Assembly (NCBI RefSeq): GCF_003576645.1
Contig: NC_044924.1
Location: forward strand, 21,703,233-21,767,232
Length of the DNA stretch: 64,000 nt
Direction: 5' to 3'
Origin: Ipomoea triloba
Lineage: Eukaryota; Streptophyta; Magnoliopsida; Solanales; Convolvulaceae
The translations under genes and the position numbers were made by a program. The notes beneath the pieces were generated by a model. The model saw only the letters and a list, made by a program, of their open reading frames with translations. It searched no databases and was not told where the DNA came from. Position 1 is the first letter of the stretch. The number at the start of each line of letters is the position of its first letter. Below, piece after piece: positions 11,461 to 22,382 of this stretch.

Positions 11461-11725
11461 TTTTTGTTCTCAATCACTTTCTTTGAAAAACATTTCCCTC
11501 ATAAGGAAATTCTCTTCACTTTTCACCTTTCAGAGAGATCACCCANNNNNNNNNNNNNNNNNNNNNNNNNNNNNNNNNNNNNNNNNNNNNNNNNNNNNNN
11601 NNNNNNNNNNNNNNNNNNNNNNNNNNNNNNNNNNNNNNNNTTTTTGTTCTCAATCACTTTCTTTGAAAAACATTTCCCTCATAAGGAAATTCTCTTCACT
11701 TTTCACCTTTCAGAGAGATCACCCA
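11461..11725. repeat. 85-bp identical ends around a 95-bp N gap
   Basis: 11461-11545 and 11641-11725 are identical and flank Ns at 11546-11640. The gap is probably false: the same contig end appears on both sides. Confidence 0.9.
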
Positions 11726-11975
11726 TAACCTTTGGGTACTTAAATACTTGTCACATCTTTCTTTCCCGAACCTTTGGGTACTTAAATACTTGTCACATCT
11801 TTCTTTCCCGTACCTTTGGGTACTTAAATACTTGTCACATCTTTCTTTCCCGTAGCTTTGGGTACTTAAATACTTGTCACATCTTTCTTTCCCGTAGCTA
11901 CGGCGTAACTACATTCATATTTCAAAATTCCACCCGTAGCTACGGCGTAACTACATTCATATTTCAAAATTCCAC
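11725..11975. repeat. Perfect 42-bp tandem ladder beside N gap
   Basis: ACCTTTGGGTACTTAAATAC recurs at exact 42-bp intervals, changing only at the joints. It is followed by a 42-bp repeat of the CGTAGCTACGGCGTAAC segment. Same signature as the ladders in the CACTA element. Confidence 0.85.
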
Positions 11976-13867
11976 TTAGTCCTAGATAGAAAGTGAGTGT
12001 GAAACCTTTGGAGTATCCTTTCTCCACTTTCGACTAACCACTTGGATCGTTCAACTCGGGTTCAGTGGTCATCGCCTGGTCTAATACTGATCCCCTGGAC
12101 TTATAGGAGCGTTAGAATGATTCCTAGCTAGCCTCACTAGGTTCATAAGAACGACTCCTACCCGAAAATAGAGTGACTATACTTAAGTGTGCACACCCCC
12201 GCAAGAGACCCTTTTCCTTCCGGGTGATATAGTACTCGGCGAATAGACTTCGCCCACAGTATGAACTGGTCATACAATAACATAACCACCATACGGGAAG
12301 GCACTTTAAGCTCTCTATCCCGTAGGCTACAAGACAAGGTCCTTCACCACTTTTACTAGAACTAAGGTTTGAAAACATTTTCCTTCCTTTTCCCTTTCCT
12401 TGAGTCAAAATCACTTTTTAGACATTTTCCACAAAATCAAGTCCTCCTTTGAAATCAATCACCATTCTTAACTTAGTTCAAAAGTCTTGTCTCTCAAAAC
12501 ATTTTGCTCAAAACATTTCCCATCATCACACTACACATATGTATATATGCACTCAACATAACATTTTCCACATTTATGCACACTCACATAAAGTACACAT
12601 ACCATATATATATACATAATACAACCTTTATTTAATTATACATATATACTCATATATGTACATATATATATATATATATAGTTTAAACACACACACATCA
12701 CACGTGTATATATATACATAATACACACATAACTATATATACTACACGTACATACATATGTTTCATATACATAATACACACATATATATATTTACTATAC
12801 TACAAACATATATTTAACACACACACACGTACACAGTATATATATATACATCATACTACACACAATATATATATATATATATATATGCACATATCACGAC
12901 ACACACACCCACCACACATACACACACGACATATACATATATATTTATACCTAAATACATAATTTCCCCACTTCATAGTATATGTACACCACATAACATA
13001 TAGGTTTCATGTACACCAATCAACAACAATTCATAACCTAGCTATCAATTATCTAGTTTCAAATAACCTCAACCAAATAAGGGAATTCCTTACCTCAAGA
13101 AGGTTTACTAACACCGTAGGAACAACTCTTGGATCTTTTCCCCAAATTCACCTTAAATCCTATGATCAAAATCAACACCATAACACAATATTTTAAGAAA
13201 CTAAGCTTAGATTCAAGCTTTAGGAAGGAATGCAAAGCTTTCTACCGAATAAAATCGAAATCTTACCGAATAATCTTGAGAGTTGTGAAGAAATTTGGCT
13301 ATGGAAGCAAGGTTTTAATGGTGGAGGGAGATGAAAAATCACACACTCTCTCACCCTTTCTCTCTTTTCGGCAATTTGAAGGGAAATGGGGAAAAATAAA
13401 TGGGAACAAAGCTTTTATATTTTCCCTTATGTAATAAGAATGTGGAGTCTTGAAGACTAAGCACATTGGATCATCCCTTATAAGATAAGAATGAGGAAGA
13501 TGTGGATAAAATTGTGACACTTGTCAAAGTCTTATGGTTCCTCAAGAAAAATATCTTCAATTGGACTGGTAAGGGTTAAAACAGATGAATTCTCGGTAGA
13601 AAATAATCTAAATCCAATAATTTTCGAAACCACAAATTTATTCCAGTCTAAACCTCAAAATTGGGCTAGGTTCGGTACACCGCGAAATTTCGCGAGGTAC
13701 GATCACAAATAAATTTTGGCTACTATGGGCTAATCTAATTAAATAGGAAATTCAAGAATAATAGTATGATGTCTAAAAATCCATTTCCTAGGACAAACGG
13801 GTCCGAACACAAGTTCCTAAAAATTTTATGGTTCGTGACCGGCACGCATGATCGCAGCTTATTGGAA

Positions 13868-14383
13868 TTAGTGAGGGGTTACAGCCTTATATTCCGCTTC
13901 AGTCGAGGACCTAGCTACTGTGCGCTGCTTTCGAGATACCCAAGATATGAGATTCTTGCCGAGATAGACCGCGTACCCGCTTGTAGACTTTCTGTCTACT
14001 GGACACCCTGCCCAATTAGAATCGGAGTACGCATGAATGTCACCACTGGATGATGGAGTAAGACAGAGCCCATAGTCGATAGTGCCTTTAATGTAACGTA
14101 AGACCCGTTTCAGCAAGCCCTAGTGATCCTCGGTTGGCTTGTGCATAAACTGACAGAGTCGATTAACAGAGAATGACAAATCAGGCCTTGTAATGGTTAA
14201 GTACTGCAGAGCCCCAACAATCCGACGGTACTGAGTATGGTTGTCGACCTCGTGCTCGGAGGGGGTGACAGGTTGAGAAATTGCAGCAGGTGTGGCCAAG
14301 GCTTTACAATTACACATGCCTGCCCTGATCAAAATATCTCTCATGTAGCGACGCTGACTGAGTAGAAGACCGAACTGTTTCAA
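13868..14383 (-). pseudogene. Copia A RNase H, truncated
   Basis: Starting from 14383, the frame continues RT-connection sequence (LLLSQRRYMRDIL, TPSEHEVDNHTQYRRIVGALQYLTITRPDLSF, NRLCQFMHKPTEDH), a TAG in place of the usual Trp, then [31 protein letters not shown] and [16 protein letters not shown] residues ([12 protein letters not shown]). These are RNase H motifs of copia elements, including the DSNWAG aspartate. The last quarter of RNase H is missing at the junction with the gypsy-type LTR. The TGG-to-TAG change is a C-to-T type mutation. Confidence 0.9.
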
Positions 14384-16404
14384 TGCCCAGAAAGAAGGAT
14401 GGTTGACCCAGATCCCGAATCTTGAAGGTGGTGGATAACTTGAGAAGCAAATGGTCCACTAGAGCATTGTCATTACCCATGACGATAATGTCGTCAACAT
14501 ATACTAGTAAAAACACACGAGAGAGACCTGCGGTGTAGTGAAAAAGTGAAACATTGGTCTTGGACCCCGAAAAACCTGTCGATAACAGAAAATCATGGAG
14601 GCGCTTGAACCAAGCCCTGGGTGCTTGCTTGAGTCCATATAGGGAACGCTGAAGAAGACAGACATAACCCGGGTGCTGGGGATCCTCATACATGGGTGGT
14701 TGTTTCATATAAACTGTTTCTGCTAACGCTCCATTAAGAAAGGCGTTGTGGACATCCAGCTGCCTAAGTGTCCACCCTTTAGAGATAGCTAGAGAAAATA
14801 GCATGCGTACCGTGGTCGGCTTGACCACGGGACTAAAAGTATCAAAGAAGTCTTCCCCTGCAACCTGATTGTAGCCCTTAGCGACCAAACGGGCCTTGTG
14901 TCGTTCCACAGTCCCATCAGCCTTTCGTTTGGTACGAAAGACCAATTTACACCCAATTATGTTCATGTTCGGTTGTGCCGGAATTAGTTTCCAAGTAGAA
15001 TTATGCAATAGGGCATTAAATTCTTGATCCATAGCCTCGCGCCATTCTGGGTGCCCAACGGCCTGTGAATAGCAAGTCGGATCAACAGATGTATGAAGAG
15101 CATAGAATTGCTCATTAGTACCTCGAGTCATACGCCTAAAGCGCATGGAGTGTCCCCGACCCTGGGATTGAGCACGTGATGCCTGTGTGGATTGTGCTAC
15201 TGTCGGGCCTTCTGTGACCATGGGAACGAGTTCTGCCACTGTAGGCCCTTCTATGGCCAGAGGTGCACACTCAGCTGCTAAGGGTTGCGGGTGTTGAACC
15301 GCTATAGGGGCCGAGGCGGTGACCACAGCGCCTGAACCCCATGGCAAGTCAACTGGACCACTTGACTGACATTCCTGTGTAGTAAAATCCTGAAAAGGGA
15401 AGTCAGTTTCATCAAAGCGCACATGGCGACAAATAAAGGTTTTTCCAGTTATTAGGTCCATGCATCGATAACCTCTAAAGGATATGGGGTAACCTAAGAA
15501 CACACAGGGTGTGGAGCGATACTCGATTTTATGTCGGTTGTAGGGCCGGAGATATGGGTAGCACCTACACCCAAAGACTCGGAAGAAAGAATATGGTGGC
15601 GGTGATTTATATAGCCGGTAATATGGACACTGAAACTGTAGGGCAGACGACGGGGGACAATTTATAAGGTATGTTGCAGTTTCAAAGGCGTAGTCCCAGT
15701 ATTGCTGTGGGACCGAGCCTTCAGCTAATATAGTGAGACCGGTTTCGACAACATGTCTGTTCCGGCGCTCGACTCTACCGTTTTGCTCATGTGTGTGAGC
15801 GCATGATTGTCTGTGAGTTATCCCAAGAGACTCGAAAGTTTTATGTAGACGGTTATATTCACCGCCTAGATCGGATTGAATAGATTTGATAGAACGCGAA
15901 AAACGGCGTTCTACCATGACTCGAAACGACTCAAAAATTTTATATATGTCTGATTTTAGCCTTAATGGATAAAACCAGATAAAGCGAGTACAATCATCAA
16001 CGAATAAAATAAAATAACGATTGCCTGAAACAGAAATAACGGGTGACGGCCCCCAAATGTCCGTGTACAACAAGTTTAGAACATTATTACTAGAAAAGGA
16101 AACCCTATCTAACGGGAACCGGCATGATTTTCCCAGCTGACACGAAGAGCATAATTTCGGCGGCGTGACTGTAGTGGTTGTGAACATGTGGGTGACCCAA
16201 CCTATTGCGTCGGAGGACCTGAACATGTGGGTGACCCAACCTACTGTGCCAGACGCTAGGTGACGCTCGGGCACCAATGAACGCAAAATGTCTTCGAGGC
16301 GAAGGCAACTTGTACAATCCTCTGACAACGGGCCCTTTAAGAAGAACCGCTTTGGTGATGCAGTCCTTCACAACAAAATAATTTTTAAAGAATTCAAAGA
16401 ACAC
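14310..16404 (-). pseudogene. Copia A pol: GAG-pre-integrase, integrase and reverse transcriptase
   Basis: The 672-residue frame contains the CSSCQLGK zinc-binding half, then integrase with TDIWGP, SDLGGEY and EQNGRVERRNR (the D, D, E residues). Next comes the chain-terminal VFLGYP region, and RT from WKLIPAQPNMNIIGCKLVFRTKRKADGTVERHKARLVAKGYNQ through QLDVHNAFLNG, QAPRAW and VYVDDIIVMG. The preceding WHSRLGHPHV part is in another frame (16404-16190), next to a 39-bp imperfect duplication at 16181-16240. A further frameshift near 14385 separates the RT end from RNase H. Integration and reverse transcription would occur in cytoplasmic particles and the nucleus in a live copy. Confidence 0.92.
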
Positions 16405-17645
16405 ATTATTATCAGAAGTAAATTTGTGAACAGATAAAATGGAACTGACAACGTAGGGACATGTAATATATTGGACAGTTTTAGATTCGTAACGGGACTA
16501 GGAATAGCATAGCCTATACTGGAAATACCTAAACCTGTACCGTTGCCGACACGTAAGACATCCCCGCCGGTGTATTTGGTCGCCTGGTTCATCATGGATG
16601 CATCCGGCGTAGCATGAGCGGAGGCTCCGGTGTCCGGGAACCAGCCATCAGCAGGCGCAACAGCAACACCAGTCTCCGGAACAGCAACGTTAGCCTGCGG
16701 TGCTGGCGGCTGCCCTGTGTATCGCCGGTAATAGTAGATGGCGGTATGCCCATGTGAACGGCAGATCTGGCAACGGGGATTGCCGCCTCGCCCTCGGCCC
16801 TGACCGCCGCGACCACCGCCGCGGCCTTGCCGCCCTCTGCCGCGATTACCGCCCTGTCGACCGCCATATCCTCCATCAGTGGGTTACCGCCGATCTTGCC
16901 CAGCGTAAAGGGTAGTGTGTGAGCCGATGTTCCCGACATTCGAGGCAGGGGAGAAATCGTCCTGGAATATAAATTCCTGAGTCTGCAAAAAATCAGAGAG
17001 TTGTGGTATAGAAACTGGTGTACCGGAAACTGTCAATGATGCCGCCATTGCCCGAAATTCCGGGCAGAGACCCCTGAACACGTATAGATTCTGCTCGTCG
17101 AGGGAGGCGGGGCGACCGGCGAGTGCCAGGTTCTCCACAAGTAGTTGCGCACGGCCGAGATACTCAGCCGCCGTGCTGTTCTCTTGGCGCAAAGACTGGA
17201 ACTGACTAAGCAAATTCAGGCAACGGGCACGAGTTGATGAGCCGAGTGCGGCGGTGATGGAGAGCCAAACCTCGCGAGCGGTGGTCCGGCCAACCGCAAG
17301 GTACATCACCTCGTCGGAGAGCGAGGAGATGAGAAGGGAGAAGATCGATTGATCCTGTTGCATCCATGCTGCGTGAGCTGGGTTCGGCGTTGTGACGGCA
17401 GCAGCAGAAGCCGTCGCTGGAACGGTGACAATGGAGGCCGGCGGACACGGATTGTCACCATCCACAAAGCCGAGGAGTCCTTATCCTCGTATGAAGGGCA
17501 CCAATTGGGTACGCCAAAAGAGAAAATTGCGTGCAGTGAGTTTTATGGAGACGAAGTGGTGTGCGGAAGAGAGTGGGTTGGTGACTGTCGGGGCGACGGT
17601 GGTGACCGGAGCCACCGCGTGATTAGCCGAGTTGTTAGTGGCCAT
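16368..17645 (-). pseudogene. Copia A gag and protease
   Basis: Starts MATNNSANHAV at 17645. The frame is continuous except for in-frame TAA codons at 17481-17483 (after FIRG, where a Tyr is usual) and 16884-16886. It has a UBN2-type gag core (FWRTQLVPFIRG; LAVGRTTAREVWLSITAALGSSTRARCLNLLSQFQSLRQ), a Gly/Arg-rich stretch, a CCHC knuckle with the last Cys replaced by Tyr (CQICRSHGHTAIY) and the protease active site DTGASAH. The frame is lost near 16440, after SNILHVP. Confidence 0.88.
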
Positions 17646-17710
17646 CGGACGGAGAAGGTGAGTGATCACGGTGGTTAGGGAAAAGTGTGGTGGGAGGTCC
17701 TATCGCTAAG

Positions 17711-17719
17711 CTGATACCA
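17711..17719 (-). promoter_or_regulatory. Primer binding site of copia A (tRNA-iMet type)
   Basis: The minus strand reads TGGTATCAG immediately after the 5' LTR end (CATC), with no spacer. This matches the 3' end of initiator methionine tRNA used by most plant copia elements. It also fixes the LTR boundary independently of the target duplication. Confidence 0.85.
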
Positions 17720-17886
17720 GATGAACGTACAATATTTCGATTAACTGAATTCAGACTTTACAACAGAGTCCTAGATAGAGTAAGTAACTACAAAAGCTCC
17801 TATACAATAGCTCTAACTGTAAAACCTATTCTAAGTCATACAAAATATAACAGAAATAAATAATCTTAATAATAATATAACTCATA
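17720..17886 (-). repeat. 5' LTR of copia A (167 bp)
   Basis: Three single-base differences from the 3' LTR in 167 bp (about 1.8%), so a moderately recent insertion despite the broken coding region. Followed by the ATCAC duplication at 17887. Confidence 0.9.
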
Positions 17887-17891
17887 ATCAC

Positions 17892-18588
17892 ATTGTTATT
17901 ATAGTAAATAAAAAAATTATTAATAAAAATTTATAAAAAAAAAACTTACAAATAAGATGAGAGCATGAAATCTTAATTATTGAGAATAATAAATCAAAAA
18001 AACTTTAAAACGTAATAAACGATATTCATAACAAAATATGAAACATAATTAATTGGATAAAATGGTTCCAAATAGAAAACACATATTCTCTATTGACATC
18101 ATACTTATAAATACTTTTTCTTTTAGTTAGATCCATTTCAATTTTTTCTAGATTAACTTGATCAAATACGATGACGCACAATAGTACTTATAAACTACAT
18201 TGACTAGATAATTAATTCATAAAAAAATTAAACTATCTTTTAAAAATATTTTTCCTAACTAAATCACAATATACATACATACATATATGTATGTAAAAAC
18301 TAAGATTCTCCCTCCATCAGGGTTCTTAGGCTAAGAGGCTCTGGTCCTCTCCCTAACCATCCGTAAAAACTAAGATTCTCCATCCATCAGGATTCTTAGG
18401 CTAAGGGAAAGCTCAATGTCTGGAGGGAGAAACCAAGTCTCCAGTTGAAGCATCTGTAAAACCATGGAGCCATGTATATTCATTAAACGCTAATAAAAGT
18501 ATATGTGAAAATCATATGTTCCTAAGGTCTTGTATATTTTTAAGGAGTTAATTACCGATTTGGTCCCTCGACTATGAACATTTCACAT
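17892..18588. other. No gene; contains a ~68-bp direct repeat
   Basis: AT-rich. Near 18298 and 18366 the sequence AAAACTAAGATTCTCC, then CCATCAGG, TTCTTAGGCTAAG is repeated. It may be the remains of the 5' LTR or leader of the copia element downstream; no second LTR was found to confirm that. Confidence 0.4.
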
Positions 18589-18602
18589 ATGGTATCATGA
18601 GC
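18589..18602 (+). promoter_or_regulatory. Possible primer binding site of copia B
   Basis: TATGGTATCATGAGCT resembles the tRNA-iMet complement TGGTATCAGAGC with one change and an insertion. It lies 1.3 kb upstream of the gag start, which is long, so the assignment is tentative. Confidence 0.35.
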
Positions 18603-18831
18603 TAGGTTGTAGAACATATGATTTTTCATATATAAAGGAGAGAATATTTTGCTTTTCTCTTTATTTTTCTGCATGCGAATTCCAAGTTGTACATTACTAT
18701 AAATGACTTCGTATGACAATGCTTTTCACATATATAATTATGATATACATGATTCATCATATTGTATTGTAAAACCTACAATTTGTATGGTTTGCGTATG
18801 TATGCCCAGGTTTTAGAATATATGTCTTTTC

Positions 18832-18888
<57 letters not shown>

Positions 18889-19160
18889 GATGATCCATTC
18901 GCATGGAGTCGGGTTTCCGTAATTACATTCGCATGTATATTCTTCGCATGTATATTCCATAATTGCTTCGCATCTATTTGCATAAATGATGATGATGCAT
19001 TCTTCGCATGTATGATGATGATGATGCATTCTTCGTATTCCAAAATTGCTTTTCATATATATATAATGATGATATATGTACTGTTAATATATATGAGTTC
19101 TTGAATTGGAGCTCTCGATTTGCGTATATAATGATGACTTGTCGTATTGCGTACAATTAT
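18832..19160. repeat. (TA)n microsatellite followed by GATGATGCATTCTTCGCATG repeats
   Basis: About 55 bp of TA dinucleotides, then degenerate repeats of TTCGCATGTATATTCC and GATGATGATGCATTCTTCG. Open frames across it (poly Tyr-Ile) are artefacts of the repeat. Confidence 0.85.
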
Positions 19161-19877
19161 GTTTGCATAATTACGTTTTAGCCTTATTAGCCATTTGCAT
19201 ATTATATGATATCTTTTAGAATTGTACTATGTTATGGCATTGGATTATTGATTGATATTAGGATTATTATTCTATTAGAATCATTATTTTATTAGAATTG
19301 AATTACGTATTTCCTTTTAATATATTATTCTGCATTTATTTTCTGATATTATTTATTATGGTATATTTAATTGATATCTAATTATGATTATTTGTTAGTC
19401 ACCAAAGTGACCAAATTATAAAGTTTCATAGATATCAAATTTAAATTAAAAAAAAATATCAATTACCCATGATTATGTGATGCTTATAATGAAATGACAT
19501 GATTTTATTTTTTCTATTATATTGGGTAAATTGAAGTTTAATAATTAGGAAATATTTAAGAGTCGCCCAAAGGTTGATCAATTATTTCATAATTATAAAC
19601 ATAATAGCGGTTAATTATTTATATTTGATTGGATTGTTTAACATATCCAAAGATAGCAAACAAGTCTAGTCGTAATATAACTAATAGCCAATTATGTGAA
19701 AATTGTAATAATTGAGCATCGTTATGTTTAATGTTACGCATTGTTGGATCACCCAAAGGAGACCTTCAATGTATTTAATTGTTTATGAGTATAATAGTTA
19801 AATGTATTTACTTTGTGTTAACATACAATTAATGTTTTAAGTATTTTATATATATTGCAGCATTAAGTTGTGTTTCA

Positions 19878-21119
19878 ATGCATTCGCAAGCTGCGTCTAT
19901 TGTAAAGTTTAATGGGCTGAATTTTGCTGAGTGGCATGAACAACTTTCAGTTTCACCTCGGTGTTCTGGATCTTGATCTAGCACTCTAGACTGACAAGCC
20001 CGCTGCTATTGATGATAATAGCAGTGCTGATGATGTAGCTTTCCATCAAGCCTGGGAAAGGTCAAATAGACTCAGCTTAATGCTTATGCGAAGGACACTT
20101 GGAAGCAATGCCAAATCAACAATTCCCAAATTTCACAGTGCTAAGGATTTGTTGAAACATGTGGAGAAATATTCACTTTCTGAATGTGCTGATAAGGCCC
20201 TAGCAGGCAGGCACACTTATGGGTAAACTGACCACCATGAAATTGATGGTTCGCGTTCCATGCATGATCATTTTACTGAGATGTTAACCTTAGCAGCAAA
20301 ATTATGGTCCATGGAAATGGAAGTGAGACATTCCAAGTGAATTATAATTCTATTAAAGATAAGTGGAATGTGCTCGAATTGCATAAAATGCTAACCCAAG
20401 AGGAAACAAGGCTTAAGGGACAAGGGATTCACTCAATTAATATCATGAGTCAGTCAAGGGCTGGTAAAAAGTTTGGAAAGAAGAATCAGAAAGGTAAGAA
20501 AGGACCAATGAAGACTAATGAGTTCAATTCTCAAATCCACAAAAAGGAACACAAAAATGACAAGTGTCATTTCTGCAAGAAATTTGGACATTTTCAGAAA
20601 GATTTCCTTAAGCGTAAGGCATGGTTCGAAAAGAAAGGTATAAATTTTATATCAGTATGTTTTGAATCAAATTTAACTGAAGTTCCTTATAATACTTGGT
20701 GGATTGATTCTGGTTCCATTACTCATGTTTCGAATTCTATGCAGGGATTCCTTATGACCCAAACCATAAAGCCAAATGAAAAATTTGTGTTCATGGGGAA
20801 CAGAGTTAAAGCTCCCGTAGAAGCTATTGGAACTTATCGTTTAATTTTAGATACTGGACATCATTTAGATTTGTTTGAGACTCTTCCTTCAGTTTCTAGG
20901 AATTTAATTTCTTTGTCAAAACTGGACTCTTATGGTATTTCCTTAAAGTTTGGAAATGGTTGTTTTAGTTTGTTCAAACAAAATCACTTTATTGGTTCTG
21001 ATATACTTTCCAATGGTTTGTACAAATTAAATCTTGACAAACTTTTTACTGAAACTCTTTTAACCCTACATCATAGTATTGGAACTAAACGAAGTTTAGA
21101 TGATGAAAGATCAACTTAG
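19878..21119 (+). pseudogene. Copia B gag and protease
   Basis: Starts MHSQAASIVKFNGLNFAEWHEQLS, a UBN2-type gag, then is frameshifted near 19950 and recovers (AIDDNSSADDVAFHQAWERSNRLSLMLMRRTL). A stop lies at the HTYG* position near 20225. From 20304 the frame includes a basic linker, a knuckle lacking its last Cys (CHFCKKFGHFQKDF) and the protease active site WWIDSGS followed by THVSNS. The protease reads on to NLISLSKLDSYGISLKFGNGCF. Confidence 0.85.
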
Positions 21120-21622
21120 TTACTTGTGGCATAAACGTTTGGGTCACATATCCAAGGAAAGGATTCAAAGACTTGTAAAGAATGAAATTCTTCCTGAATT
21201 GGATTTTACTGATCTCGGTATTTGTGTGGATTGTATTAAAGGGAAACATTCAAATCACACAAATAAGAATGCAGCCACAAGAAGTACACAACTCCTTGAA
21301 ATTATACACGCTGATATATGTTGAATTTTTGATGTTCCAACTTTCGGAAAAGAAAAATATTTCATCACATTTATTAATGACTTTTCACGTTATGGTTATG
21401 TCGATTTGTTGCATGAAAAATCGCAATCAATAAAGGCCTTAGAGGTATTTGTTGAAGAGGTTGAAAGACAATTAGACAGAAAGGTGAAAATTATAAGGTC
21501 TGATAGGGTTGGTGAATATTATGGGAAATATAATGAAAGTGGACAATGTCCTGGTCCATTTGCTAGATTTCTTGAAAAACGTTATATTTGTGTTTAATAC
21601 ACAATGCCTGGAACAGCGCAAC
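21100..21622 (+). pseudogene. Copia B integrase N-terminal half, copy 1
   Basis: LWHKRLGHISKERIQRLVKN and CVDCIKGKHSNH form the HHCC zinc domain, then IHADIC with a TGA where GPFD should follow. The DRKVKIIRSDR acidic motif carries Val for Gly after SDR. It ends at MPGTAQQV, where the homology to copy 2 stops and non-coding sequence begins. Confidence 0.8.
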
Positions 21623-21625
21623 AAG

Positions 21626-22380
21626 TATCATATTTGTTCATTAGTATGATTACATTCACTATCATATTCTATCTTTTCTATTTGCATTAATTATTTATTT
21701 AAACATAACTTATTTGCTTATGCTTAAAATTATACATCATTCACATTATCAAAATTAAAAATTGAAATCTATACCACATTTTATATTTTGATTGAACTCA
21801 ATTAATTATTGGTTCGGATATTTTTAATTATGTTATATCGGATACAAGTTTGGTCCAAATATCGAATATCAAAATTTTGCATATATTACTATAGTAGAAT
21901 TCAAAATAAAAACTATATATTATATACATGTCATTCAAATGAATATATCCAAACATATTATAAATATTAGATCAAAAACTATTAATTTTATCTAAACTAA
22001 ATTTTATGTAAACTTAATAGGTTATTGGTTCGGATATATTTTTATTTATGTTATATGCAGATATAAATTTGGATCGAATATCAAATGTAAATTTATTTTT
22101 TTTTACATATATTGGTCTTAAAAGTAAAAATTATATTTATTTTTTATAAACAAAAATATTTTAAAATATTTTAAATATAAGGTCTAAAAATCACTCGAAA
22201 ATAAACTTATTGTTAATTTTATAATGCTAATCTAAAAAAATAAATTTGAAAAAATAAGTGTTAGTAAACAAGTTTTCTAAACAGAAAACAGAGAATTGAA
22301 AACAGAGAATGAAAATTGAAAAATTAGAAAACAGAAAACAGAAAACAATTTTTTGTTAGTAAACAGGCCCTTATGTTCCT
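21626..22380. other. AT-rich spacer between duplicated integrase copies, ends in a MITE-like terminus
   Basis: No coding potential. The right end (22257-22376) is a run of GAAAACAGAAAAC-type repeats finishing GTTAGTAAACAGGCCC. That is the inverse of the GGGCCTGTTTACTAAC terminus common to plant MITEs. The left end has no matching inverted copy that I could see. Confidence 0.45.
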
Positions 22381-22382
22381 TT

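Larger units (their letters stand above)
10872..13870 (+). mobile_element. Long gypsy-type LTR remnant inserted in copia A
   Basis: Starts TGTAACACCCCAATTTT, like the solo LTR at 31362, and shares with it TGCGGAAGCTT, a CCACAC segment, AGTGCTAAGGCTAA, CTAAGTAAGG and TAAGTGTGCACACCCCCG in the same order. The right end is not a clean ...GGGTGTCACA. The sequence passes into the copia RNase H near 13870, so the LTR end and the copia 3' region were lost together. It contains an N gap, 42-bp ladders and long TA/CA-rich stretches (12540-12960). The short open frames inside are not genes. Confidence 0.7.
10704..17886 (-). mobile_element. Ty1/copia LTR retrotransposon A, 3' end replaced by a gypsy-type LTR
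   Basis: Flanked by ATCAC (10699-10703 and 17887-17891). Two 167-bp LTRs (10704-10870 and 17720-17886) differ at three positions. The minus strand runs 5' LTR, primer site TGGTATCAG, gag, protease, integrase, RT and a truncated RNase H. After the RNase H fragment at about 13870 the expected 3' end and polypurine tract are missing. Instead there is 3.0 kb of another LTR that starts one base from the 3' LTR. Internal stops and frameshifts make it non-autonomous. Confidence 0.9.

Noticed and set aside
11464..11979. Open frames crossing the N gap
   Set aside because: They depend on Ns and on duplicated contig ends.
16592..16939. 115-residue minus-strand frame next to copia A gag
   Set aside because: The real gag-protease frame (CQIC knuckle, DTGAS) is a different frame in the same place.
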